From Mycobacterium nebraskense (GTDB lineage Bacteria > Actinomycetota > Actinomycetes > Mycobacteriales > Mycobacteriaceae), in NCBI RefSeq assembly GCF_002102255.1, contig NZ_LQPH01000019.1:1-57240 (forward strand): a stretch of 57,240 nt of DNA, read 5' to 3'. The translations under genes and the position numbers were made by a program. A model generated the notes under the pieces. The model searched no databases, was not told the origin of the DNA, and saw only the letters and a program-made list of their open reading frames with translations. Shown piece by piece: positions 17,573 through 26,667 of this stretch; the first letter of the stretch is position 1; each line of letters starts with the position of its first letter.

Positions 17573-18490
17573 TCACACCGTATCGAAATCCAGCCAATGG
17601 TCGACGTCGAACTGGTCGGCAACAGCGCGGATCGTCGCGCCGCCGGAACCGGGGTAGTGCGCGGGTATCACGGCGGCCTTCGCCTGGACCGCCTCGGTGA
17701 AGATCCGCTGGCGGGTCACCGCGGCGGCCGACGCGTCGACGTCGAAGGCGCAGGCGTCGGCGGGCCGGCGCAGTTGCAGCGGGCTGTGGGTGAGATCGCC
17801 GACGAAAACGGCCGGCTGGCCCGCGTCCAGCCACAGCACCGAGGAGCCCGGCGTGTGTCCGGGGGCCGGCCGCAGCCGCAGCGACGGGCTGATCTGGTAG
17901 TCATCCGACCATTGGACGAGCTGCCCCGCTTCGGCGATGGGTGAGACGCTGTCCGCGAACACGAGCTGGTCGCCGCGTTGTTGAGCCGCTTCTTCCTCGC
18001 TGCGCGGCGTTTGCCTGGCCGCGGGCCCATCGGGTGCGAAGTGGCGGTAGTCGGCGGCCGGGACGATGTATCGGGCGTTGGGGAAGGTGGGGACCCACGC
18101 GCCGTTCTCTCCCATGGTGTTCCACCCGACGTGGTCGGAGTGGACGTGGGTGTTGACCACCACGTCCACGGCGGTGCGGTCGACGCCCGCGGACCGCAGT
18201 GCGGCCAGGAACCCGGTGTTGAGGTGGTCCAGGGGTGGCATGTGCGGGCGTTGGCGGTCGTTGCCGACACCGGTGTCCACGACGACGGTCAGCCCGTCGA
18301 CCTCGATGACCCAGCTTTGGATCGCGATGTGCCACTGGTCGGTCGAGGCGTCGAAGAAGTGCGGCACCAGCAGGTCGGCGTTGTCCCGCCAACCGGACGG
18401 CGGCGTGTGCGGGAAAAGGCGTGTCCCCAGGTCGAATTGAAGTTCCAGCACCCGCGCCACGCTCGCCTGGCCGAACCGGACCGGGCGCAT
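17573..18490 (-). CDS. metallo-beta-lactamase-fold hydrolase
   Basis: A 305-residue MBL-fold protein with the metal signature HVHSDHVGW (HxHxDH), a later GHTPGSS His and VFVGDLTHS carrying the bridging Asp, and a final AHYPG His. The arrangement resembles N-acyl homoserine lactonase-like/quorum-quenching or lactonase members, but the substrate cannot be read. Its ATG overlaps the stop of the aldolase gene (ATGA), so it belongs to the same operon; lactone opening in a sugar-acid route would fit, as inference. Confidence 0.85.
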   Translation of the reverse strand: MRPVRFGQASVARVLELQFDLGTRLFPHTPPSGWRDNADLLVPHFFDASTDQWHIAIQSWVIEVDGLTVVVDTGVGNDRQRPHMPPLDHLNTGFLAALRSAGVDRTAVDVVVNTHVHSDHVGWNTMGENGAWVPTFPNARYIVPAADYRHFAPDGPAARQTPRSEEEAAQQRGDQLVFADSVSPIAEAGQLVQWSDDYQISPSLRLRPAPGHTPGSSVLWLDAGQPAVFVGDLTHSPLQLRRPADACAFDVDASAAAVTRQRIFTEAVQAKAAVIPAHYPGSGGATIRAVADQFDVDHWLDFDTV

Positions 18491-19152
18491 CAGGCGTTCG
18501 CGCGCAGGTAGCCGTAGACGCTGGCGAAGTTGCGGTTCACGTCCTCGGGAATGGGCACCGGACCACCGAGGGCCCTTGCACCCCAAACGATTTGGGCGGT
18601 GCGCTCCACCAGGGCGGTGATGTGCAGCACCTTGTCCGGCCGGGGCCCCACGGCCACCAGGCCATGGTTGGCGATCAACGCGGCGCCCCGGCCGTCGAGC
18701 GCCTTGACGGCGTTCACCCCGACGTCGGGCGTGCCGGACGCGGCGTAATCGGTGCACCGAACGTCCCCGCCGCAGTACACCGCGAACTCGTCGATGCAGG
18801 CCGGAATCGATTGGTGGGCAATGGCGAACATGGTCGCCCACACCGGATGGCTGTGGATGACGCTGCCGATGTCGTCGAACGCGTGGTAGCAGGCCAGGTG
18901 TAGCTGCATCTCAGACGACGGCGAGCGACCGTCCGCGGCGTGCAGCACGGCGCCGTCCGGGTCGATCAGGACGAGGTCGTCGAGCTGCATGTCGCGGTAG
19001 TCGACCGATGACGGCGTGATGACGATGTTGCCGTCGGAGCGCCGCGCGGAGATGTTGCCCGCGGTTCCCTCGACCAGGCCCCGGCGCAGCATGTCCTTGG
19101 CCGCGTCCAGCACCGCGGTTTCGGGGTTGGCTACGTACTTCACGGATGTCAT
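18490..19152 (-). CDS. fucA: class II aldolase, L-fuculose-phosphate aldolase-like
   Basis: A 220-residue class II aldolase/adducin-family enzyme. Visible elements are the phosphate-loop-like TAGNISARR, the PSSE with the catalytic Glu, the zinc His pair in VIHSHPVW and the third His in IANHGLV. It would cleave a sugar phosphate to dihydroxyacetone phosphate and an aldehyde. Matches Rv0727c of M. tuberculosis in position. Overlaps both neighbours by four bases. Confidence 0.88.
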   Translation of the reverse strand: MTSVKYVANPETAVLDAAKDMLRRGLVEGTAGNISARRSDGNIVITPSSVDYRDMQLDDLVLIDPDGAVLHAADGRSPSSEMQLHLACYHAFDDIGSVIHSHPVWATMFAIAHQSIPACIDEFAVYCGGDVRCTDYAASGTPDVGVNAVKALDGRGAALIANHGLVAVGPRPDKVLHITALVERTAQIVWGARALGGPVPIPEDVNRNFASVYGYLRANA

Positions 19153-20138
19153 GGCCGTAGCACCTCCGGGTTGACGATGTGGGCGGGCGTGTCGCCGGCC
19201 AGCAGCGCTTCCAGGTCGTCGGCCACCATCTGCGCCTGCCGCGCCTCAGTGTTCCACGTGGCGCCGCCGATGTGGGGTGTCAGCACGACGTTGGGCATGC
19301 CGACCAGCGGGTGGTCGGTGGGCAGCCACTCGCCGACGAAGTGGTCCAGTCCCGCGGCGGCCACCTTGCCGCCGCGCAGCGCGTCGACGAGCGCGTCGGT
19401 GTCGTGCAGCTGGGCGCGGGCGGTGTTGAGGAAGACCACGCCGTCGCGCATGGCGGCGAACTGCGGCGCCCCGATCATGCCGACCGTGTCGTCGGTGACC
19501 GGCGCGTGCAGGGAGACGACGTCGGCCTCGGCCAGCAGCTCGTCGAGGCTATGGCGCGCTTCGTCGTGGTACGGATCGTGGGCGATGACCCGCAGGCCCA
19601 GCCCCGACAGCCGCCATCGGGTGGCGCGGCCGACGGCGCCGAGGCCCACCAGCCCGGCGGTGCGCCCGGCGATTTCCCAGCCGCGGAACCGCTGATAGGG
19701 GATGCTGCCGTCACGAAAGATGTTGCCGCTGCGGACATCCGCGTCCGCGGGCAGCAGCTGGCGGGTGGCGGCCAGCAGCAGGGCCACCGTCATTTCGGCG
19801 ACCGCGTCGGCGTTGCGGCCCGGGGTGTTCAGCACCGGGATGCCGGCCGCGGTGGCCCCCGCGATGTCGACGTTGTTGGGGTCCCCGCGGGTGGACGCGA
19901 TCGCGCGCAGCCCCTGCTCGAACACCGGGCCGCCCACCGAGTCGCTCTCCACCACAACGACATCGGCGGCTTCCGCGGAGATGCGGTCGGCCAGTTGTTC
20001 GGCGCTATAGATCCGCAGCGGGGTCTGCTCTAGCTCGCTTATCCATGGGTCGTACACCACGTCGGCCAGTTCCCGCAGCTTGGCGAACCCCGGCCCCCGC
20101 AGCGGGGCGGTCACCAAGGCGCGCGGTCTTGACGTCAC
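19149..20138 (-). CDS. serA2: D-isomer-specific 2-hydroxyacid dehydrogenase (SerA-like)
   Basis: A 329-residue NAD-dependent 2-hydroxyacid dehydrogenase: NAD motif GLVGLGAVGRATRWRLSGLG, HAPVTDDT, the catalytic Arg in LNTARAQLHDTDAL, and the Glu/His pair ending TPHIGGAT. It lacks the C-terminal ACT/regulatory domain of true SerA, so serine synthesis is doubtful and a catabolic role with the aldolase is more likely. The GTG at 20138 is preferred over an upstream TTG. First gene of the leftward operon; only 21 bases separate it from the divergent kinase gene. Confidence 0.85.
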   Translation of the reverse strand: MTSRPRALVTAPLRGPGFAKLRELADVVYDPWISELEQTPLRIYSAEQLADRISAEAADVVVVESDSVGGPVFEQGLRAIASTRGDPNNVDIAGATAAGIPVLNTPGRNADAVAEMTVALLLAATRQLLPADADVRSGNIFRDGSIPYQRFRGWEIAGRTAGLVGLGAVGRATRWRLSGLGLRVIAHDPYHDEARHSLDELLAEADVVSLHAPVTDDTVGMIGAPQFAAMRDGVVFLNTARAQLHDTDALVDALRGGKVAAAGLDHFVGEWLPTDHPLVGMPNVVLTPHIGGATWNTEARQAQMVADDLEALLAGDTPAHIVNPEVLRP

Positions 20139-20159
20139 GAACCCCAATGCTGGCGTACG

Positions 20160-21530
20160 GTGACGCCCGTGTCACGTGAAGGCGTCACAATCGGCATCGA
20201 CGTCGGCAGCACCGCGGTCAAGGCGGTCGCCGCGGACGCCGACGGCCGGGTGGCGGCGCGGGCGCGGATCCCGCACCAGTTGCGGGTGCCGGCACCCGAC
20301 CGGCTCGAGCACGACGCCGACGAGGCGTGGCGGCGGGGACCGGTGGCGGCGCTGGAAAGGCTGGGCGCCGTACCGGACGTCCGCGCCGTGGCCGTGTCGG
20401 CGATGGTGCCGTCGCTGACGGCCGTCGACGCCGCGGGCGTGCCGATGACGCCGGGGCTGCTGTACGGAGACGAACGGGGCCGAACACCGGAACAACAGGC
20501 GCAGCCGCTGCCGGCGCTGGGCGAGGCCGCCGAGTTCCTGCGCTGGACCGCGGCGCAGGCGCCGGACGCGGCCGGGTACTGGCCGGCGCCGGCGGTGGCC
20601 AACCAAGCGTTGGCGGGCGAGCCGGTGATCGACTTCGCCACCGCCGCCACCGCGTTCCCGCTGTTCGACGGGACGGGCTGGAACCCCGAGGCGTGCGCCG
20701 ACCGCGGCGCGCGGCCCGACCAGATGCCGCGCGTGGAGAGCATGGGGGCCGCCGTGGGGCAGGTGCACGGCAGCGGCGCCACGCTGGCGATCGGCGCGAT
20801 CGACGCGCTGTGCGAGCAGATGGTGTCCGGCGCCGACCGCGACGGCGACGTGCTGGTGCTGTGCGGCACCACCTTGATCGTCTGGACCACCATCCCGGAG
20901 GCCCGGCAGGTGCCGGGTCTGTGGACGATCCCCCACACGGCCGCGGGCAAGAGCCAGATCGGCGGGGCCAGCAATGCCGGCGGGCTGTTCCTCGGCTGGG
21001 TGGACCGCGTGGTCGCGCCCGGCGACCCGGCCGCCGCGCAGCCCGGACGGGTGCCGGTGTGGTCGCCCTACATCCGCGGGGAGCGCACCCCGTTCCACGA
21101 CCCGGATCGCCGGGCCGTGCTCGACGCCCTGGACCTCACCCACGACGCGGCAGCGCTGCGGCGGGCCGCCTACGAGGCGTCGGGCTTCGTGGTGCGCCAG
21201 CTCATCGAGCTGAGCGGGGCGCCCGTGGCGCGCATCGTCGCCACGGGCGGCGGCACCAGGGTCGGACCGTGGATGCAGGCCATCGCCGACGCCACCGGGC
21301 GGCCGGTGGAGGTGTCCGGGGTACCCGAGGGGGCGGCGCTGGGCGCGGCCTTCCTCGCGCGCATGGCGGCCGGCCTGGAAACCTCGATCGCCGACGCCGC
21401 CCGCTGGGTCTCCACCGAGAGTGTCGTCGAACCCGACCCCGCCTGGGCGCACGCGGTCGAGGACCGCTACCGGCGGTTCCTGGAGCTGGGAAACCGACGA
21501 TGTAGCGCGCTGCCCCCGCCGGCGTTCTAG
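20160..21530 (+). CDS. xylB: FGGY-family carbohydrate kinase (xylulokinase-like)
   Basis: A 456-residue sugar kinase with the actin-like ATPase fold: IGIDVGSTAVKAVAAD phosphate-1 motif, LLYGDERG, AIDALCEQMVSGAD, and the C-terminal adenosine motif VATGGGTRVGPWMQAIADATG. It phosphorylates a sugar or polyol that the divergent aldolase operon could then process. Corresponds to Rv0729. The first GTG (20160) is used; a second GTG lies four codons later. Confidence 0.88.
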   Translation: MTPVSREGVTIGIDVGSTAVKAVAADADGRVAARARIPHQLRVPAPDRLEHDADEAWRRGPVAALERLGAVPDVRAVAVSAMVPSLTAVDAAGVPMTPGLLYGDERGRTPEQQAQPLPALGEAAEFLRWTAAQAPDAAGYWPAPAVANQALAGEPVIDFATAATAFPLFDGTGWNPEACADRGARPDQMPRVESMGAAVGQVHGSGATLAIGAIDALCEQMVSGADRDGDVLVLCGTTLIVWTTIPEARQVPGLWTIPHTAAGKSQIGGASNAGGLFLGWVDRVVAPGDPAAAQPGRVPVWSPYIRGERTPFHDPDRRAVLDALDLTHDAAALRRAAYEASGFVVRQLIELSGAPVARIVATGGGTRVGPWMQAIADATGRPVEVSGVPEGAALGAAFLARMAAGLETSIADAARWVSTESVVEPDPAWAHAVEDRYRRFLELGNRRCSALPPPAF

Positions 21531-21539
21531 GCTGGTGCA

Positions 21540-22205
21540 ATGACCGACCAAGACCGCAAAGCCGCCCGCCGCGAAATCGCCGATGCCCTGTTGAAAGCCC
21601 TTGAGCGGCGGCATGAAATCGCCGATGTCGTGGTGGAGTCCGAGAACAAGGCGGCCGCGGTCGAGGCAATCGTCGGGCTGCTCGACACCTCTCACGTCGC
21701 CGCCGAGGCGGTGATGGGGATGTCGTTCGACCAACTCACCATCGACTCGCGCCGGAAGATCCTGGCCGAACTCGAGGACCTGAACAAACAGCTCAGCTTC
21801 ACCCTTGGCGAGCGACCGGCGAGCTCGGGGGAGACCCTGGAGCTGCGGCCCTTCTCCGCCGAGAAGGACCGGGACATCTTCGCCGCCCGCACCGAGGACA
21901 TGGGCGCCGCCGGCGACGGCTCCGGCGGGCCGGCCGGCAACCTCGACGACGAGATCGGCGCGGCGCTGGCGCGTCTCGACGACGAGGAGGCCGCGTGGTT
22001 CGTGGCCGTCGATTCCGGCGAGAAGGTCGGAATGGTGTTCGGCGAGTTGCTCGGCGGCGAGGTCAACGTGCGCATCTGGATCCACCCCGAGCACCGCAAG
22101 AAGGGGTACGGCACCGCCGCGCTACGCAAGTCGCGCACCGAGATGGCCTGGTGCTTCCCCGCCGTGCCGATGGTGGTGCGCGCGCCGTCCGCCAGGCCCG
22201 CCTGA
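21540..22205 (+). CDS. GNAT-family acetyltransferase with a GyrA-like N-terminal segment
   Basis: A 221-residue protein. Residues about 95-215 are a short GNAT acetyltransferase domain; the acetyl-CoA loop is IWIHPEHRKKGYGTAAL (RKKGYG matching R/QxxGxG/A). Residues about 10-85 look like the coiled-coil/C-gate part of DNA gyrase subunit A (LLKALERRHEIADVVVESE, then VEAIVGLLD and RRKILAELEDLNKQL). It is the equivalent of Rv0730. The C-terminus after the CoA loop is short for a GNAT domain. Confidence 0.8.
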   Translation: MTDQDRKAARREIADALLKALERRHEIADVVVESENKAAAVEAIVGLLDTSHVAAEAVMGMSFDQLTIDSRRKILAELEDLNKQLSFTLGERPASSGETLELRPFSAEKDRDIFAARTEDMGAAGDGSGGPAGNLDDEIGAALARLDDEEAAWFVAVDSGEKVGMVFGELLGGEVNVRIWIHPEHRKKGYGTAALRKSRTEMAWCFPAVPMVVRAPSARPA

Positions 22206-22237
22206 GCTACAGCAGGACGGCCGCGCCACCTGGTCTC

Positions 22238-23146
22238 CTAGCCCAGTGTCGCGGTGACGGCGACGATGTTGCGCAGTTGCGACGTCTCGTCGTCCGGGAA
22301 GACAAGGCCGTAGTCGGCGAAGTACTCCCGTCGCTCCCGGGTGGTCACGTGCCAACCCCGACCGGTCAGGTAGTCCACGACGTTGCTGCGCTCGCCGTCG
22401 AAGAACAGCCCCGACAGGTCGATGTCGCATCCCAAGTTGGCCCACCGCTCGTTGAACTGCTTGGCGCGCTCGGTCATCGTCCGGCCGGAGTCGCCGTGGA
22501 ATTCGGTGGCTAGCTTGCTTCCGTGTGCGCTGAGCTCGGTGATGTTGTCGAAGAGCCGGTCCTGGGCCTCGGGCGGCAGGTACATCAGCAGGCCCTCCGC
22601 ACTCCACGACGTCGGTTGCGTCGGGTCGAAGCCGCTGCGGCGCAACGCTTCCGGCCAATCATCGCGCAGATCGACGCTGACGGTCCGCCGGTCGGCGGTG
22701 GGGGTGGCGCCCAGCTCCGCCATGGCGGCGGTCTTGAATTCGACGACCTTGGGTTGATCGACTTCGTAGACGATGCTCCCGGGCGGCCAGCTCAGCCGGT
22801 AGGCGCGGGCGTCGAGGCCGGCGGCGAGGATCACCGACTGGCGGATTCCGTCCCGGGCGGCGTTGAGAAAGAAGTCGTCGAAGAAGCGGGTGCGCACCGC
22901 GATCGAATCCGTTTCCAGCTGCAGGTCCCGTTCGCCGGCGTCCTGCGCATCCGCGGGTGACACTTCGCCGTCGACCAGGCGGCGGAAGAACTCCAGGCCG
23001 ACGGCTCGCACCAGCGGGGCCGCGAACGGATCGTCGATGATCGGGTCGGTGCCCTCGCTGGCCAGCGCGCGGGCCGCGGCGACCATCGTGGCCGTGGCAC
23101 CGACGCTGGAGGCCAGGTCCCAGCTGTCTTGGTCAGTGCGTGTCAT
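22238..23146 (-). CDS. PF04072-type S-adenosylmethionine methyltransferase, copy 4
   Basis: A 302-residue member of the same family as the three genes at 10-12.9 kb, with [46 protein letters not shown] and [20 protein letters not shown]. It sits in the Rv0731c position directly upstream of and divergent from secY. GGGAGC precedes the ATG at 23146. Substrate unknown. Confidence 0.92.
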   Translation of the reverse strand: MTRTDQDSWDLASSVGATATMVAAARALASEGTDPIIDDPFAAPLVRAVGLEFFRRLVDGEVSPADAQDAGERDLQLETDSIAVRTRFFDDFFLNAARDGIRQSVILAAGLDARAYRLSWPPGSIVYEVDQPKVVEFKTAAMAELGATPTADRRTVSVDLRDDWPEALRRSGFDPTQPTSWSAEGLLMYLPPEAQDRLFDNITELSAHGSKLATEFHGDSGRTMTERAKQFNERWANLGCDIDLSGLFFDGERSNVVDYLTGRGWHVTTRERREYFADYGLVFPDDETSQLRNIVAVTATLG

Positions 23147-23270
23147 GGTGCTCCCATTTACTTAGCAAATGCAACGAACCAAGAGCACTCTACGCCGCAC
23201 GGCTTGCGGCTTCCTGTGCATTTATCGGTCGTCGTTGATGGCCCTGGGCGGACTTGCCCAGACCAGCTGT

Positions 23271-23276
23271 TAGTCT
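23271..23276 (+). promoter_or_regulatory. possible -10 element for secY-adk-mapA
   Basis: TAGTCT fits a mycobacterial -10 (TANNNT) about 90 bases before the secY start in a 220-base divergent gap. A matching -35 is poor (GCGGAC at 17 bases, or TTGCCC too close), so this is tentative. I see nothing else in the gap. Confidence 0.3.
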
Positions 23277-23366
23277 CGTACACGGTTTGACGCGCGACGC
23301 CGTACGTCCTGGCCTGCGGGGTGTTGGGCGCGTAATGCAGGAGATCCCCGGCTCGCAGGAGGAAGA

Positions 23367-24692
23367 GTGCTTTCGACTTTCATCTCAGCGCTGCGGACAG
23401 TCGACCTGAGACGGAAGATCCTCTTCACGCTGGGAATCGTCGTTCTCTATCGGCTGGGCGCCGCTTTGCCGTCCCCCGGCGTCAACTTCCCGAACGTCCA
23501 GCAGTGCATCAAAGAGGCCAGCGGCGGCGCGGCCGGACAGATCTATTCGCTGATCAACCTGTTCTCCGGTGGTGCGCTGCTGAAACTGACGGTGTTCGCG
23601 GTCGGGGTGATGCCCTACATCACCGCCAGCATCATCGTGCAGCTGCTCACGGTGGTCATCCCGCGGTTCGAGGAACTGCGCAAGGAAGGCCAGTCCGGCC
23701 AGGCCAAGATGACCCAGTACACGCGCTACCTGGCCATTGCGCTGGCTATCCTGCAGGCGACCAGCATCGTGGCGCTGGCGGCCAACGGCGGGCTGCTACA
23801 GGGCTGCTCGCTGGACATCATCGCCGACCAGAGCATCTTCACGCTGGTCATCATCGTGATGGTGATGACGGCCGGCGCGGCGCTGGTGATGTGGATGGGT
23901 GAGCTGATCACCGAGCGCGGCATCGGCAACGGCATGTCGTTGCTCATCTTCGTCGGTATCGCGGCGCGCATTCCATCCGAGGGCAAGACCATCCTGGACA
24001 GCCGCGGCGGGGCCATCTTCGCCGCGGTCTGCGTGGCCGCCCTGGTCATCATCGTCGGCGTGGTGTTCGTCGAGCAGGGTCAGCGCCGCATCCCGGTGCA
24101 ATACGCCAAGCGCATGGTGGGCCGGCGCATGTACGGCGGAACGTCGACGTACTTGCCGCTCAAGGTCAACCAGGCCGGCGTCATCCCGGTCATCTTCGCG
24201 TCGTCGCTCATCTACATTCCGCACCTGATCACGCAGCTGATCCGCAGCGGCAGCGGCGGAGTGGGCAACAGCTGGTGGGACAAGTTCGTCGGCAGCTATC
24301 TGTCCGACCCCAGCGACCCGATCTACATCGGCATCTACTTCGGGCTGATCATTTTCTTCACGTACTTCTACGTGTCGATCACGTTCAACCCCGACGAACG
24401 TGCCGACGAAATGAAGAAGTTCGGCGGGTTCATTCCGGGCATCCGGCCCGGCAAGCCCACCGCCGACTACCTGCGTTATGTGCTGAGCCGGATTACCCTG
24501 CCGGGCTCGATCTACCTCGGCGCCATCTCGGTGTTGCCCAATTTGTTCCTGCAAATCGGCAATGGCGGAGCGGTTCAGAATTTGCCGTTCGGCGGTACCG
24601 CGGTTTTGATCATGATTGGTGTTGGCTTGGATACGGTCAAACAGATCGAGAGCCAGCTCATGCAGCGCAACTATGAAGGGTTCCTCAAGTGA
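23367..24692 (+). CDS. secY: preprotein translocase subunit SecY
   Basis: A 441-residue integral membrane protein with about ten hydrophobic segments. Recognisable parts are the plug-region [30 protein letters not shown], the cytoplasmic loop [21 protein letters not shown] and the C-terminal [10 protein letters not shown]. It forms the Sec channel with SecE and SecG. GTG start; GGAGGAAG lies just upstream. Its stop overlaps the adk start (GTGA). Confidence 0.98.
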   Translation: MLSTFISALRTVDLRRKILFTLGIVVLYRLGAALPSPGVNFPNVQQCIKEASGGAAGQIYSLINLFSGGALLKLTVFAVGVMPYITASIIVQLLTVVIPRFEELRKEGQSGQAKMTQYTRYLAIALAILQATSIVALAANGGLLQGCSLDIIADQSIFTLVIIVMVMTAGAALVMWMGELITERGIGNGMSLLIFVGIAARIPSEGKTILDSRGGAIFAAVCVAALVIIVGVVFVEQGQRRIPVQYAKRMVGRRMYGGTSTYLPLKVNQAGVIPVIFASSLIYIPHLITQLIRSGSGGVGNSWWDKFVGSYLSDPSDPIYIGIYFGLIIFFTYFYVSITFNPDERADEMKKFGGFIPGIRPGKPTADYLRYVLSRITLPGSIYLGAISVLPNLFLQIGNGGAVQNLPFGGTAVLIMIGVGLDTVKQIESQLMQRNYEGFLK

Positions 24693-25234
24693 GAGTCGTT
24701 TTGCTGGGACCGCCGGGGGCGGGTAAGGGGACGCAGGCCCAGAAGCTCTCCGAAAAGCTCGGAATCCCGCAAATCTCCACCGGCGAACTGTTCCGCAGCA
24801 ATATCGAGAACGGGACCAAACTCGGCCTGGAGGCCAAGCGCTATCTGGACGCCGGCGACCTGGTGCCGTCGGACCTGACCAACCAGCTCGTCGACGACCG
24901 CCTGAACGATCCCGACGCGGCCAACGGTTTCATCCTCGATGGGTATCCGCGGTCGACGGAACAGGCCAAAGCGCTGCACGAGATGCTGGAACGCCGGGGC
25001 ACCGACATCGACGCCGTTCTGGAGTTCCGCGTCTCGCAGGAGGAGTTGCTGCAACGGCTCAGGTCGCGTGGCCGCGCCGATGACACCGACGACGTCATCC
25101 TGAACCGGATGAAGGTCTACCGCGACGAGACCGCGCCGCTGCTGGAGTATTACCGCGACGAACTCAAGACGGTCGACGCCATCGGCACGATGGACGAAGT
25201 GTTCGCCCGCGCCCTGCAAGCGCTGGGCAAGTAA
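24689..25234 (+). CDS. adk: adenylate kinase
   Basis: A 181-residue short-form adenylate kinase (no zinc LID), with the P-loop [23 protein letters not shown] (AMP-binding) and the LID region [11 protein letters not shown]. It converts ATP and AMP to two ADP. GTG start overlapping secY; mapA follows after two bases. Confidence 0.97.
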   Translation: MRVVLLGPPGAGKGTQAQKLSEKLGIPQISTGELFRSNIENGTKLGLEAKRYLDAGDLVPSDLTNQLVDDRLNDPDAANGFILDGYPRSTEQAKALHEMLERRGTDIDAVLEFRVSQEELLQRLRSRGRADDTDDVILNRMKVYRDETAPLLEYYRDELKTVDAIGTMDEVFARALQALGK

Positions 25235-25236
25235 CC

Positions 25237-26037
25237 ATGAGGCCGCTGACGCGCCTGCGGAGTCGGAAAGTCGTGCCGCAGCGCACCGCCGACGAACTCG
25301 ACGCGATGGCGGCGGCGGGGGCAGTGGTCGCAGCCGCGCTGCAGGCGGTGCGGGCGGCCGCGGTGTCCGGGGTGTCGACCCTGGGCCTCGACCAGATCGC
25401 CGAGTCGGTGATTCGCGAGGCCGGCGCGATACCGTCGTTCCTGGGCTATCACGGGTACCCCGCGTCGATCTGCGCGTCGGTCAACGAGCGGGTGGTGCAC
25501 GGGATCCCCTCGGCCGCAGAGATCTTGGCGCCCGGCGACCTGGTGTCCATCGACTGCGGAGCGGTGCTGGACGGCTGGCATGGTGATGCCGCGATCACGT
25601 TCGGCGTCGGGAGCCTCGACGCGGCCGACCAGGCTCTCTGCGACGCCACCAGGGAATCGCTGGAAGCCGGGATCGCGGCGATGGTTCCCGGCAATCGGCT
25701 GACCGATGTCTCGCACGCCATCGAAACGGGCACGCGCGCGGCCGCGGACCGGCACGGGCGCGCGTTCGGGATCGTGGAGGGCTACGGCGGCCACGGCATC
25801 GGGCGGCACATGCACATGGACCCGTTCCTGCCCAACGAGGGCTCGCCCGGGCGCGGCCCGGTGCTGGCCCCCGGGTCGGTGCTGGCCATCGAGCCGATGC
25901 TCACCCTCGGGACGGGCAAGACCGTGGTGCTCGACGACGCGTGGACCGTCACCACCTCCGACGGATCCCGTGCGGCACACTGGGAACACACCGTCGCGGT
26001 CACCGACGCCGGACCGCGCATCCTGACCCTGAGTTAG
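25237..26037 (+). CDS. mapA: type I methionine aminopeptidase
   Basis: A 266-residue MetAP of the pita-bread fold. The metal ligands are visible: Asp in [16 protein letters not shown] (two Asp), His in GHGIGRHMH, Glu in AIEPMLTLG and Glu in HWEHTVAV. It removes the initiator Met from nascent proteins. It lacks the N-terminal SH3-like extension of MapB. Last gene of secY-adk-mapA; the sigL promoter begins six bases after its stop. Confidence 0.97.
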   Translation: MRPLTRLRSRKVVPQRTADELDAMAAAGAVVAAALQAVRAAAVSGVSTLGLDQIAESVIREAGAIPSFLGYHGYPASICASVNERVVHGIPSAAEILAPGDLVSIDCGAVLDGWHGDAAITFGVGSLDAADQALCDATRESLEAGIAAMVPGNRLTDVSHAIETGTRAAADRHGRAFGIVEGYGGHGIGRHMHMDPFLPNEGSPGRGPVLAPGSVLAIEPMLTLGTGKTVVLDDAWTVTTSDGSRAAHWEHTVAVTDAGPRILTLS

Positions 26038-26042
26038 CCGGC

Positions 26043-26070
26043 TGAACTAAACACCCGTTCGACTCGTTTC
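26043..26070 (+). promoter_or_regulatory. SigL-type promoter of sigL-rslA (autoregulation)
   Basis: TGAACT (26043-26048), 16-base spacer, CGTTTC (26065-26070). The published SigL consensus as I remember it is TGAACC-N16-CGTGTC. GGAGG and the GTG start follow about 8 and 20 bases later, so the leader is very short. Confidence 0.82.
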
Positions 26071-26089
26071 AGTAGTCGGAGGTGATGGA

Positions 26090-26635
26090 GTGGCTCGTGT
26101 GGCAGGTACTTGGAGGGCGTCCGGGGCTGCCGAAGCCGCCCTGATGAAGGCGCTCTACGACGAGCACGCGGCCGTCTTGTGGCGTTACGCGCTCCGCCTG
26201 ACGGGGGACGCGAGTCAGTCCGAGGACGTCGTGCAGGAGACGTTGCTGCGGGCCTGGCAGCATCCGGAGGTGATCGGGGACACGGAACGCTCGGCGCGGG
26301 CCTGGCTGTTCACCGTTGCCCGCAACATGATCATCGACGATCGGCGCAGCGCACGATTCCGCAACGTCGTCGGTTCGACGGACGAGCCGGGCGCGCCGGA
26401 ACGGTCGACGCCGGACGAGGTGAACGCGGCGCTGGACAGGCTGCTGATAGCCGACGCGATGGCGCAACTGTCCGCCGAGCATCGGGCCGTGATCGACCGG
26501 TCCTACTACCGCGGATGGACCACCGCGCAGATTGCCGCGGACCTCGGGATCGCCGAGGGAACAGTGAAGTCGCGATTACACTACGCCGTGCGGGCGTTGC
26601 GACTCACTCTGCAGGAACTTGGGGTTACCCGTTAA
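26090..26635 (+). CDS. sigL: ECF RNA polymerase sigma factor SigL
   Basis: A 181-residue ECF sigma factor nearly identical in large blocks to M. tuberculosis SigL as I recall it. Region 2 spans ALYDEHAAVLWRYALRL to WLFTVARNMIIDDRRS; region 4 ends with TTAQIAADLGIAEGTVKSRLHYAVRAL. The GTG at 26090 has GGAGGTGA in good register. In M. tuberculosis SigL drives polyketide, membrane and secreted-protein genes and its own operon. Here matching promoters precede both biosynthetic cassettes, so it is probably their regulator. rslA follows after 32 bases. Confidence 0.96.
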   Translation: MARVAGTWRASGAAEAALMKALYDEHAAVLWRYALRLTGDASQSEDVVQETLLRAWQHPEVIGDTERSARAWLFTVARNMIIDDRRSARFRNVVGSTDEPGAPERSTPDEVNAALDRLLIADAMAQLSAEHRAVIDRSYYRGWTTAQIAADLGIAEGTVKSRLHYAVRALRLTLQELGVTR

Positions 26636-26667
26636 AGGGCTCCGAATGCTTGAAGGGTGCGAAAGAA

